DNA of 64,000 nucleotides. Source: Embleya sp040605455 (GTDB taxonomy: Bacteria; Actinomycetota; Actinomycetes; Streptomycetales; Streptomycetaceae). The DNA is taken from positions 1 to 64,000 of the forward strand of contig NZ_JBEXCV010000033.1 in NCBI RefSeq assembly GCF_040605455.1, written 5' to 3'. Numbering within the stretch: position 1 is the stretch's first letter; every line of letters starts with the position of its first letter. Made by a program: the position numbers and the translations under genes. Positions 34,287 through 44,494 of this stretch are shown here, one piece after another. The notes beneath the pieces were generated by a model, which saw nothing but the letters and a program-made list of their open reading frames with translations, was not told the origin of the DNA and did no database searches.

Positions 34287-34769
34287 TCAGCTCTCGTTCG
34301 GCTGCTTGAGCAGGCCCGCGATGTAGAGCTGCTCGCCGACCTCGGAGAGCAGGGCGAGCTGCGTCTCCAGGTAGTCGACGTGCTCTTCCTCGTCGGCCAG
34401 GATGTCCTCGAAGATGTTGGCCGAGGTCGCGTCGCCCTTCTCGCGCATCAACGGGATGCCGCGCCGCAGCCGCTCGACGGCCTCCATCTCGACCGCCAGG
34501 TCGGCGCGGAACATCTCCTCCAGGTTCTGGCCGATCCGCAGCGCGTTCAGCCGCTGGTAGTTCGGCAGGCCCTCCAGCATCAGGATGCGGTCGGTCAGCC
34601 GCTCCGCGTGCTTCATCTCGTCGATGGACTCGTGGCGGGTCCAGGCCGCGAGCTTGATGTAGCCGCGGTGCTCCTGCATCTTCGCGTGCAGGAAGTATTG
34701 GTTGATCGCGGTGAGCTCCGCCGTGAGCTGTTCGTTCAGGAGCTCGATGATCTGCGGGTCACTGTGCAT
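34287..34769 (-). CDS. bfr: Bacterioferritin
   Basis: A 160-residue four-helix ferritin that assembles into a 24-subunit shell storing iron. Di-iron ligands are Glu in LLNEQLTAELTAINQYFLHA, the ESIDEMKHAERL motif (Glu and His), and Glu with His in ILADEEEHVDYLE. The Met in IDEMKHA matches the haem-ligating Met52 of E. coli bacterioferritin, so it probably binds haem between subunits. ATG 34769 has GGAAGG 9 nt upstream. It is separated from bfd by 168 bp with its own iron box, so the two are likely regulated differently. Confidence 0.95.
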   Translation of the reverse strand: MHSDPQIIELLNEQLTAELTAINQYFLHAKMQEHRGYIKLAAWTRHESIDEMKHAERLTDRILMLEGLPNYQRLNALRIGQNLEEMFRADLAVEMEAVERLRRGIPLMREKGDATSANIFEDILADEEEHVDYLETQLALLSEVGEQLYIAGLLKQPNES

Positions 34770-35038
34770 CGCGACGCACCTTCCGATGTGGGTGGGACAC
34801 AGGAGAACTCCGAGTGCGCATGAGGCAGGAGTTTTCTCACGAATCCTGTCACTTTTGGTAGTGCATCCGCCACGAAGGGCAGCCTTGCCTTGCAATGTCG
34901 AACATGTACCCGCGCACCGCGCGAGGGCGGTCGGGTTCCGGGACGCCGATCGCGGATCACGCACGGTGACCGCCGAAGGGCCTCGGGCCGGGCAGGGGCG
35001 GTCGTGAGTTGGGCGGGGCGTCTGGGACCATGTGAGGT

Positions 35039-35683
35039 ATGGGGCATACGGAAGCGGCACAAGGTGGGACCGAGGCTCCGGACCGCGATCCGCGACTTCC
35101 GCCGGGCCAGCGCCTCCAGCGCGGATGGCCCGTTCTGCACTATGGACCGGTCCCGCGGTTCAAGCCCGAGATATGGGACTTTCGCGTCTTCGGCGCGACC
35201 GCCTCGGGGGACAAGCACTGCTGGAACTACGACGAGTTCTCGGCGCTGCCGCACGACACCGTCATCGCCGACTTCCACTGCGTGACCAAGTTCAGCATGC
35301 TCGGCAACGAGTGGAGCGGGCTGACCATCGCGAAGCTGTTGGAGATCGCCCCGCCCGCCCCCGAGGTCACCCACGCGATGGTGTGGGCGGAGTACGGCTT
35401 CAGCTCGAACCTGCGGATGTTCGACTTCGCGAACGACCAGACCATCCTGGCCACCCACCACAACGGCGAGCCGCTGACCGCCGAGCACGGCTTCCCGGTC
35501 CGGCTGATCGTGCCGCACCTGTACGCCTGGAAGGGCCCCAAGTGGGTGCGCGGGATCGAGTACATGGTGGCCGACAAGCGCGGCTTCTGGGAGGAGCGGG
35601 GCTACCACAACATCGGTGACCCGTGGCAGGAGCAGCGCTACTCGTACCAGGAGGAGAGCGGTGAGGGGCCGGCGCTGACCTGA
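35039..35683 (+). CDS. Sulfite-oxidase-like molybdopterin-dependent oxidoreductase (YuiH-type)
   Basis: A 214-residue single-domain molybdoprotein. The probable Mo-coordinating Cys is in IADFHCVTKFSMLGNEWSG, followed by TIAKLLEIAPPAPEVTHAMVWAEYGFSSNL and HGFPVRLIVPHLYAWKGPKWVRGIEYM. It lacks a dimerisation domain and haem, and has no Tat signal, so it should be cytosolic. The electron acceptor and substrate are unknown. ATG 35039 is the first in-frame start near the conserved region. It converges on the PASTA kinase with a strong terminator between. Confidence 0.85.
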   Translation: MGHTEAAQGGTEAPDRDPRLPPGQRLQRGWPVLHYGPVPRFKPEIWDFRVFGATASGDKHCWNYDEFSALPHDTVIADFHCVTKFSMLGNEWSGLTIAKLLEIAPPAPEVTHAMVWAEYGFSSNLRMFDFANDQTILATHHNGEPLTAEHGFPVRLIVPHLYAWKGPKWVRGIEYMVADKRGFWEERGYHNIGDPWQEQRYSYQEESGEGPALT

Positions 35684-35712
35684 GCCGCCCCAAACGCCGC
35701 GCCCCGGACGTA

Positions 35713-35750
35713 CGAAGGCCCCACCCGAGCGAATCGGAGTGGGGCCTTCG
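35713..35750. terminator. Bidirectional terminator between YuiH-type gene and PASTA kinase
   Basis: A perfect 12-bp inverted repeat (CGAAGGCCCCAC at 35713-35724, complement at 35739-35750, 14-nt loop) sits between convergent genes, 29 nt from the kinase stop. Confidence 0.85.
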
Positions 35751-35778
35751 CACGTGCCGCGCCGGAGCGGGACCGCGC

Positions 35779-37866
<2,088 letters not shown>

Positions 37867-37896
37867 GGTTCCCCGCCCACAGGCCTGTGTACAGGC

Positions 37897-38709
<813 letters not shown>

Positions 38710-38713
38710 GCCG

Positions 38714-38923
38714 TCATCCTCCCTGGACGGCGGTCAATACCTCGACGCGACTGCCCGCGTCGAGCACGGTCCGGGCCCACGCCCCGCGCGGCACCACCGA
38801 CTCGTCCACCGCGACCGCGACGCCCTTGGCTGCGGTGGTCAGCGTGGCCACGAGTTCGGCGACGGTGGTGCCGGTCGCGACATGGCGCCGGTCACCGTTG
38901 ACGCGGACCTCGATGTCGTTCAT
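38714..38923 (-). CDS. thiS: Thiamine sulfur-carrier protein
   Basis: A 69-residue ubiquitin-like protein ending in the required Gly-Gly (TAVQGG), whose carboxylate is adenylated and converted to a thiocarboxylate for thiazole formation. It starts MNDIEVRVNGDRR. Its ATG overlaps the thiO stop by 4 nt (ATGA), and thiG follows 4 bp later. No thiF lies in the window. Confidence 0.93.
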   Translation of the reverse strand: MNDIEVRVNGDRRHVATGTTVAELVATLTTAAKGVAVAVDESVVPRGAWARTVLDAGSRVEVLTAVQGG

Positions 38924-40098
38924 GCCATCACCTTCCGGGCGGCGGTCGCGAAGCGGTCGGGCCCGAAGGGCGCGACGAGTTCGGGGGTGGTGCCGTGTGC
39001 GAGGACCTCGGCCACGGTGTCGGCGGTGATCGGGGTGAGCAGGATGCCGTGCCGGTAGTGGCCGGTCGCCACCACCAGGCCGGGCAGCGCGGAGCGGCCA
39101 ATGATCGGCGCGTTGTCCGGGCTGCCGGGGCGCAGCCCGGCGAGCGTCTCGACCAGCGGCAGCTCGGTGATGCCGGGGACGAGTTCGTGCGCGTCGCGCA
39201 GGAGTTCGTACACGCCGCCCGCGGTCACCTCGGTGTCGTGGCCGAGTTCGTGCTCGGTCGCGCCGATCACCAGTTCGCCGTCCGCGCGCGGGACCAGGTA
39301 CATGCTGCCGCCCTTGACCACGCCCCGGACGTTGCGGGACAGCAGCGGCAGCAGCGCCGGCGGCACCTTCAGTCGCAGGATCTCGCCCTTGACCGGCCGC
39401 ACCGGCGGGATCGCCTCGGGGGGCAGGCCCGGGACGAGCGCCGAGCGGCAGCCCGCCGCGAGCAGCACCTGATCGGCGATCAGGTCGCGTCCGCCGGCCG
39501 TTCGCACGCCGTGCGCGCGCTCGCCGGCGACCAGGATCCGCTCGACGCTCTCGCGCACGAAGACGACGCCGGCCCGCGCGCAGGCCACGAGCAGTGCCGC
39601 GACCAGCCGGCGGTTGTCGATCTGGTGGTCGTCCTCGACGTGCAGGCCGCCGGTGATCGCCGGGGACAACATCGGTTCGAGCCGACGGCACTCGCGGCTG
39701 GTCAGCCACGACGACTGCAAACCGAGCCGCTGCTGATAGGCGTGCAGGTCCTTGAGTACGGCCCGGTCGTCCGCGTCCAGCGCGACCGCGATCGTGCCGC
39801 ATGCGTGGTAACCCGAGGGCAGGTCCGCGGCCTCGGTCAGTTCGGCCGCGAACTCGGGGTAGCGCCGCGCCGATTCGATACTCAGCCGGAGCAGGCTCTC
39901 CTCGCCGTACTGGAGTTCGGAGACGGGGGTGAGCATGCCGGCCGCGGCGTGCGAGGCACCCCGGCCCGGGGCCGGATCGACGACGGTGACCGTGAGCCCG
40001 TACCGGGTGCGCGCGCGCCAGGCGACAGACAGTCCGACGACTCCCGCGCCGACCACGACGACGTCGGTGGGGTGCTCGGACATGGTGGGGCTCGACAT
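38920..40098 (-). CDS. thiO: Glycine oxidase
   Basis: A 392-residue FAD enzyme oxidising glycine to the imine used by ThiG. The dinucleotide motif VVVVGAGVVGLSVAWRA is at about residues 12-28; ASHAAAGMLTPVSELQYGEE and the C-terminal LAGLRPGSPDNAPIIGRS with GHYRHGILLTPITAD are DAO-family hallmarks. The chosen ATG 40098 lies just after the riboswitch, whose 3' part contains the AAGGGAG ribosome site; ATG 40083 is an alternative. It is the first gene of thiO-thiS-thiG. Confidence 0.93.
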   Translation of the reverse strand: MSSPTMSEHPTDVVVVGAGVVGLSVAWRARTRYGLTVTVVDPAPGRGASHAAAGMLTPVSELQYGEESLLRLSIESARRYPEFAAELTEAADLPSGYHACGTIAVALDADDRAVLKDLHAYQQRLGLQSSWLTSRECRRLEPMLSPAITGGLHVEDDHQIDNRRLVAALLVACARAGVVFVRESVERILVAGERAHGVRTAGGRDLIADQVLLAAGCRSALVPGLPPEAIPPVRPVKGEILRLKVPPALLPLLSRNVRGVVKGGSMYLVPRADGELVIGATEHELGHDTEVTAGGVYELLRDAHELVPGITELPLVETLAGLRPGSPDNAPIIGRSALPGLVVATGHYRHGILLTPITADTVAEVLAHGTTPELVAPFGPDRFATAARKVMA

Positions 40099-40109
40099 GG
40101 TGAGAGGAA

Positions 40110-40199
40110 CTCCCTTCGCCGGTATGACCCGGATCAGGTTCGGACGGTCGGGGGCTCGCAGCCCCCCTCTCAGCCCGGTCTCACCGGGCTCCCGTGACC
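40110..40199 (-). promoter_or_regulatory. TPP riboswitch (THI element) for thiOSG
   Basis: On the minus strand the conserved core GGGCTGAGAGG (about 40178-40168) is followed by CCTGATCCGGGTCATACCGG (about 40139-40119), the two hallmarks of the THI box, with a variable GGGGGCTGCGAGCCCCC hairpin between. The 3' end runs into AAGGGAG, the ribosome site of thiO. Bound thiamine pyrophosphate would hide that site, so translation is the likely level of control. Confidence 0.95.
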
Positions 40200-40204
40200 T
40201 CTCC

Positions 40205-40232
40205 ACACTACGACACCGGTTTCGGGTGTCCC
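40205..40232 (-). promoter_or_regulatory. Candidate promoter for the thiO transcript
   Basis: On the minus strand GGGACA (40232-40227) and TAGTGT (40210-40205) are separated by 16 nt and lie just upstream of the riboswitch. The -10 match is fair and the -35 match is weak. Confidence 0.4.
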
Positions 40233-40259
40233 GGGGGCGCCCGAGTGCGCCGAGATGTC

Positions 40260-40274
40260 CTTGACTGAGTCAAG
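40260..40274. promoter_or_regulatory. Perfect palindrome CTTGACTGAGTCAAG
   Basis: A 6-3-6 perfect inverted repeat between the divergent thiO riboswitch and the FAD oxidoreductase (46 nt upstream of its ATG). It looks like an operator for a dimeric regulator. The regulator is not identifiable. Confidence 0.45.
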
Positions 40275-40319
40275 ACCCTGCTCGTCGGCGGCGCCGAGTC
40301 GCGTCATAGGGTGCCCTGC

Positions 40320-41504
40320 ATGGACAACGTGCTCGTCGTGGGTGCCGGCATGGCCGGCCTGCAAACCGTGGTGGCGCTGCGGGACCAGGGGTACACCGGT
40401 CGCGTCACCCTGCTCGGGGCCGAGGCGCACGCGCCGTACGACCGCCCGCCGCTGTCGAAGGAGGTGCTCGCCGGCAAGACCGACGACACCTCCTTCGAGG
40501 CGGACTGGGCCGCACTGGAGACCGAGGTGCTGTTCGGCCGGACCGCGACCGGACTGCGCCCGGGCGCGGTGGACACCGACGCGGGGCCGATCGCCTTCGA
40601 TCGATTGGTGATCGCGACCGGCTCGCGTGTGCTCGACCTGCCCGGCGCGGCCGAGGTTCCCGGCGTGCACGTGCTGCGCACCATCGACGACGCCCGCGCG
40701 CTGCGCGCCGCACTGGTGCCCGGCGCGCACGTGGTGATCGTCGGCGCGGGCTGGGTCGGCGCCGAGGTGGCCACCGCCGCGGCCGCGGCCGGCTGCCCGA
40801 CCACCGTGGTCGAGGCCCTGCACACCCCGCTCGCCGGACCCTTCCCGAACGCCGTCGGTGAGCGGTTCGTGCCGTGGTACGCCGAGGCCGGCGTGGAACT
40901 GCTGCTGGGCGCGCGGGTGGACCGCCTGGAGGCGGGCGCGGTGCACCTGACCGACGGCCGACGGCTGCCCGCCGACGCGGTCGTGGTCGGCATCGGGGTG
41001 CGCCCGGCAACCGAGTGGCTGGCGGGCTCCGACGTGGTCCGCAACGAGCGCGGCTTCGTCGAGGTGGACGAGCACCTGGCCACCTCGGTGCCCGGGGTGT
41101 ACGCGGTCGGCGACTGCGTGGACTTCCCGTCCGCCCGGTACGGCACCCGGATGAACGTCGAGCACTGGGACAACGCGCTCCAGGCACCGCGCGTGCTGGT
41201 GGCCAACCTGCTCGGCGGCGACCAGGCGTACGACCCGGTCCCCTACTTCTGGTCCGACCAGTTCGGCCGGATGGTCCAGTACGTGGGCCGGCACGGCGGG
41301 AGCGACGAACTGGTCTTCCGGGGCGCGGACGAGGACGGCAAGTGGACCGCGGGCTGGTTCGCCGACGACCGGCTGGTGGCGCTGCTCGCCGTGGGCCGGC
41401 CGCGCGACCTGGCCCAGGGCCGCAAGCTCGTGCAACTGGGCACCCCGGTGGATCGGGAGCGGTTCGTCGACCCGGAGAACCCGCTCAAGTCGGTCGCGCG
41501 CTGA
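40320..41504 (+). CDS. FAD-dependent pyridine nucleotide-disulfide oxidoreductase (ferredoxin reductase-like)
   Basis: A 394-residue flavoprotein. The FAD motif VLVVGAGMAGLQTVVAL is at residues about 4-20, the second dinucleotide motif HVVIVGAGWVGAEVA near 141, and the FAD ribityl site YAVGDCVDF near 261. YDRPPLSKEVLAG is typical of rubredoxin/ferredoxin reductases of the oxygenase-coupled type. The redox partner is unknown and no ferredoxin or oxygenase gene is adjacent. ATG 40320 is used. TAGGGT lies 7 nt before it, so the mRNA could be leaderless. Confidence 0.85.
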   Translation: MDNVLVVGAGMAGLQTVVALRDQGYTGRVTLLGAEAHAPYDRPPLSKEVLAGKTDDTSFEADWAALETEVLFGRTATGLRPGAVDTDAGPIAFDRLVIATGSRVLDLPGAAEVPGVHVLRTIDDARALRAALVPGAHVVIVGAGWVGAEVATAAAAAGCPTTVVEALHTPLAGPFPNAVGERFVPWYAEAGVELLLGARVDRLEAGAVHLTDGRRLPADAVVVGIGVRPATEWLAGSDVVRNERGFVEVDEHLATSVPGVYAVGDCVDFPSARYGTRMNVEHWDNALQAPRVLVANLLGGDQAYDPVPYFWSDQFGRMVQYVGRHGGSDELVFRGADEDGKWTAGWFADDRLVALLAVGRPRDLAQGRKLVQLGTPVDRERFVDPENPLKSVAR

Positions 41505-41573
41505 CCACCACTCGCCCGCCCCACCTCCGGGCGCCGGCGGCCGGCACCGGATGCGGAACCTAAACTTGGCCGG

Positions 41574-41939
41574 GTGAGCGAGATCGACGCCAAAACAGAA
41601 GCCCTCGTCCCCGCCTGGGTGACACTCCCCGACATCGCCGAGATCCTCGGCGTGGACATCCTGAAGGTCCGCCAGCAGCTCAAGGAGCGCAAGTTCCTGG
41701 CCGTGCGCCGCGGCGAGCACCGGGCCCTTCAGGTGCCCGCCGACTTCTTCCAGGGCGGCAACATCGTCAAGGGCCTGGTCGGCACGCTGACCCTGCTCGC
41801 GGACTCGGGCTTCACCGACGAGGAGGCGCTGGAGTGGCTGTTCACTCCGGACGACACGCTCCCGGGCACGCCGGTGCAGGCGCTGCAGGAGAACCGGATG
41901 ACCGAGGTGCGTCGCCGCGCCCAGGCACTGGCGATCTGA
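41574..41939 (+). CDS. Rv2175c-like winged-helix DNA-binding protein
   Basis: A 121-residue protein. An N-terminal helix-turn-helix (WVTLPDIAEILGVDILKVRQQLKERKFLAVRRGEHRALQVPADFF) is followed by a helical C-terminal domain (LVGTLTLLADSGFTDEEALEWLFTPDDTLPGTPVQAL). This architecture and sequence match mycobacterial Rv2175c, a DNA-binding protein phosphorylated by PknL near its N-terminus; here the N-terminus is SEIDAKTEAL with a Thr at residue 8. GTG 41574 follows TAAACT by 7 nt with no ribosome site, suggesting a leaderless mRNA. thiE starts 10 nt after the stop. Confidence 0.85.
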   Translation: MSEIDAKTEALVPAWVTLPDIAEILGVDILKVRQQLKERKFLAVRRGEHRALQVPADFFQGGNIVKGLVGTLTLLADSGFTDEEALEWLFTPDDTLPGTPVQALQENRMTEVRRRAQALAI

Positions 41940-41949
41940 GGCCGCGCGG

Positions 41950-42594
41950 ATGACGAGCCGTCAGGAACGGTTGGCCGCCGCCCGTCTGTACCTGTGCACC
42001 GACGCCCGGGAGCGCCAGGGCGACCTGCCCGCGTTCCTGGACGCGGTGCTGGGCGCGGGCGTGGACATCGTGCAGCTGCGGCAGAAGGGCTTGGAGGCCC
42101 GCCCCGAACTCGCATACCTGGAGGTGTTCGCGGACGCCTGCCGCCGGCACGGCACGCTGCTCGCGGTCAACGACCGCGCGGACGTCGCGCACACGATCGG
42201 CCCCGACGTACTGCACCTGGGCCAGGACGACCTGCCGGTCCCGGCGGCGCGCGCGATCGTCGGCGGCGACGTGCTGATCGGCCGATCCACGCACGCCGAG
42301 GCCGAGGTGGACGCGGCGATCGTCGAGCCCGGGGTGGACTACTTCTGCACCGGGCCGGTCTGGCCGACCCCGACCAAGCCGGGTCGACCCGCGCCGGGTC
42401 TGGACCTGGTCCGCTACACCGCCGCGCTGCGCCCGCCCCGGCCGTGGTTCGCGATCGGCGGCATCGACCTGGGCAACCTGGATCAGGTGCTGGACGCGGG
42501 CGCCGACCGCGTGGTGGTCGTACGCGCGATCACCGAGGCCGCGGACCCGGCCGAGGCCACGGCGGAATTCGTCCGGCGACTCGCCGGGCGCTGA
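41950..42594 (+). CDS. thiE: Thiamine-phosphate synthase
   Basis: A 214-residue TIM-barrel enzyme joining hydroxymethylpyrimidine diphosphate and thiazole phosphate. Motifs are VDIVQLRQKGLEARPE, LLAVNDRADVAHTIGPDVLHLGQDDLP, IGRSTHA, VDYFCTGPVWPTPTKPG and FAIGGIDLGNL. It is transcribed away from thiOSG and follows the Rv2175c-like gene by 10 nt. I see no riboswitch of its own, so its control seems to differ from that of thiOSG. Confidence 0.95.
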   Translation: MTSRQERLAAARLYLCTDARERQGDLPAFLDAVLGAGVDIVQLRQKGLEARPELAYLEVFADACRRHGTLLAVNDRADVAHTIGPDVLHLGQDDLPVPAARAIVGGDVLIGRSTHAEAEVDAAIVEPGVDYFCTGPVWPTPTKPGRPAPGLDLVRYTAALRPPRPWFAIGGIDLGNLDQVLDAGADRVVVVRAITEAADPAEATAEFVRRLAGR

Positions 42595-42886
42595 CCCGGA
42601 GTCCGGGTGTCGGGCCGAGGAACCGGGGGCTACGGCTCGGTCGCTCGGGCGGGTCGCGTGCCGTTGGAGTGCCCCGGTCGCCGGGATCGCCGGCGCACGG
42701 CGGTCGACGGTCGGGCCGGCCCGATGCCGGACATGTCCGGCAGGCGGCGGAACCTCGTCGTACTTGCGACCGTGCCGCCGCGCGGTGCCCGCCCGGGCGT
42801 GGTTCGGTCTGGGCCGATCGAGTGGTTGGCCCCGCGGATGGCGCATTCCGGCCGAACCGGGCGGAGTGAGCGGCCAGACTGCCGAG

Positions 42887-43753
42887 ATGGACACACCCGA
42901 CGTTCGTCTCCGTCCGGGGTCCGCAGAGGATGCCCGCGACCACGACCCGCCGCACCCCGCGACAACGCCGCTGATCCCCGGCCCCCGGCTCACCGCCGCC
43001 GAACGCCCCGCGCCCCGACCCAGGCACGCGGGCCCGGCATCGGACGGCGGCGGTGCGCTGCTGTTCCCACTGCTCGTGCTCGCCGCGATGATCGGCGGGA
43101 TCTACCTGGTCGGCCGCAACCCGCCACAGGCGCTGTTCCACGCCGACCAGACACACGGCCCCCATCCCGCCCGGGGGCGGCCGGCCGAGTCGCAGCAGCC
43201 CCGGTCCGCGCCGGCCGGCCCGCCGTTCGTTGTCGCCGGCCCGCCCTCGGACGCCCGGCTAGACGCTGCGCACGGTGGCGGCGTCGGCCAACTCGCGCAG
43301 CACTTCGCGCGCGTCCTCGGCGATCGGCGCGCCGGCCAGGGCCGAGAGGGCCCGCTCGGTCAGTTCGGTGATCATCGTCTCGACATCGGCGAGGGCGCCG
43401 GTGTCCTCGATCACCACGCGCAGTTCCTTGACGCCGATGTCGCTCAGTCCCGGATCCCCGAGCAGCGTGTCCAGCACCTCGGCCTGGGCGCGGGAGGCCC
43501 GCTCGCCGGCGAGCGCGAGCAGTACGGTCCGCTTGCCCTCCCGCAGGTCGTCCCCGGCGGGCTTGCCGGTCCGTTCGGGATCGCCGAAGACGCCGAGCAC
43601 GTCGTCACGCAGCTGGAACGCCTCACCCAGCGGCAGCCCGTACGCGGAGTAGGCGGCCAACGCGGCCTCGTCGGCGCCGGCCAGCGCGGCGCCCACGTGC
43701 AGGGGGCGCTCGATCGTGTACTTGGCGGACTTGAATCGCATCACGCGCCGTGA
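42887..43753 (+). CDS. Putative small membrane protein with uncertain C-terminus
   Basis: An open frame of 288 codons. The first 120 or so look coding: an acidic N-terminus, a Pro-rich segment and one clear membrane helix (GALLFPLLVLAAMIGGIYLVGRN, about residues 58-80). From 43259 to 43753 the frame runs antisense to the polyprenyl synthase gene and is probably not meaningful. The real protein may end near 43260 if a base is miscalled. CAGACT lies 6 nt before the ATG, so a leaderless mRNA is possible. No family recognised. Confidence 0.4.
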   Translation: MDTPDVRLRPGSAEDARDHDPPHPATTPLIPGPRLTAAERPAPRPRHAGPASDGGGALLFPLLVLAAMIGGIYLVGRNPPQALFHADQTHGPHPARGRPAESQQPRSAPAGPPFVVAGPPSDARLDAAHGGGVGQLAQHFARVLGDRRAGQGREGPLGQFGDHRLDIGEGAGVLDHHAQFLDADVAQSRIPEQRVQHLGLGAGGPLAGEREQYGPLALPQVVPGGLAGPFGIAEDAEHVVTQLERLTQRQPVRGVGGQRGLVGAGQRGAHVQGALDRVLGGLESHHAP

Positions 43754-44350
43754 GCGCTCGACCGAGCCGCCGCCCATCGCCTGCTCCAGCACGTCGAGGT
43801 ACTGACCCGCCATCACCTCGGTGCGCATCACGTCGAACAACGGCTTGGCCGCCCGCAGCGCCCGGTCCTCCACCCCGCTCGCGCCGAACATCTCGTCACA
43901 CCAGGACAGACACAGGTCGCCGAGCAGGATGGCCGCAGCGGAGCCGAACGACTCGCCCGAGCCGACCCAGCCGCTCGTCCCGTGCAGGCCCTGGAACCGC
44001 CGGTGCACGGCGGGCTTGCCGCGCCGGGTGTCGCTGCTGTCCATCAGGTCGTCGTGGATCAGTGCGCTGGCCTGGAGCAACTCCAGCGCGGTGGCCGCGC
44101 GCACGATCGCCTCGTCCGGTGCCGCCGGGCCCGCGATGCCGCGCCATCCCCAGTAGCAGAAGCCGGGTCGCAGCCGCTTGCCGCCGTCGAGCACGAAGTC
44201 GTTCAGTGCCTCGGTGACCGGGACCATGCCCTCGCCCACCTCGGCGAGCACCTCGGCCTGGCGGTCCATGAACTCGCCGAGCGCGGCATTGATGCGCTGC
44301 CGCAGCCCATCCCGGTCCAGGGGGTGTACGGGGAAGGAATCGGCAGCCAT
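43259..44350 (-). CDS. Polyprenyl (geranylgeranyl-type) diphosphate synthase
   Basis: A 363-residue trans-prenyltransferase, similar to mycobacterial IdsA2. The first Asp-rich motif is IHDDLMDSSDTRRGKPAVHRRF (near residue 100), the second is QLRDDVLGVFGDPERTGKPAGDDLREGKRT (near residue 245). It condenses isopentenyl diphosphate with allylic diphosphates; the residues before the first motif (ELLQASALI) suggest a medium chain, but product length cannot be fixed. It diverges from metF. Products could feed carotenoids, such as through the CrtI-like gene 2.6 kb away, or membrane lipids. Confidence 0.92.
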   Translation of the reverse strand: MAADSFPVHPLDRDGLRQRINAALGEFMDRQAEVLAEVGEGMVPVTEALNDFVLDGGKRLRPGFCYWGWRGIAGPAAPDEAIVRAATALELLQASALIHDDLMDSSDTRRGKPAVHRRFQGLHGTSGWVGSGESFGSAAAILLGDLCLSWCDEMFGASGVEDRALRAAKPLFDVMRTEVMAGQYLDVLEQAMGGGSVERSRRVMRFKSAKYTIERPLHVGAALAGADEAALAAYSAYGLPLGEAFQLRDDVLGVFGDPERTGKPAGDDLREGKRTVLLALAGERASRAQAEVLDTLLGDPGLSDIGVKELRVVIEDTGALADVETMITELTERALSALAGAPIAEDAREVLRELADAATVRSV

Positions 44351-44494
44351 GGAGTCTTCCGTCGAGGACGATGAAACGATGGGGAAATACGAGGAAGCCT
44401 AACTTGCGGCCCACTCGGCCATCCGGAGCAGTCCGGTCGTCTCGCCTTGTGGGAAGCCGTTCTCGCGGGTACGACCGCCCGATAGCCTGCGTAC

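Noticed and set aside
34875..34895. Possible second iron box upstream of bfr
   Set aside because: Only about 11 of 19 positions match the consensus by my count, and the outer bases fail; not distinguishable from chance.
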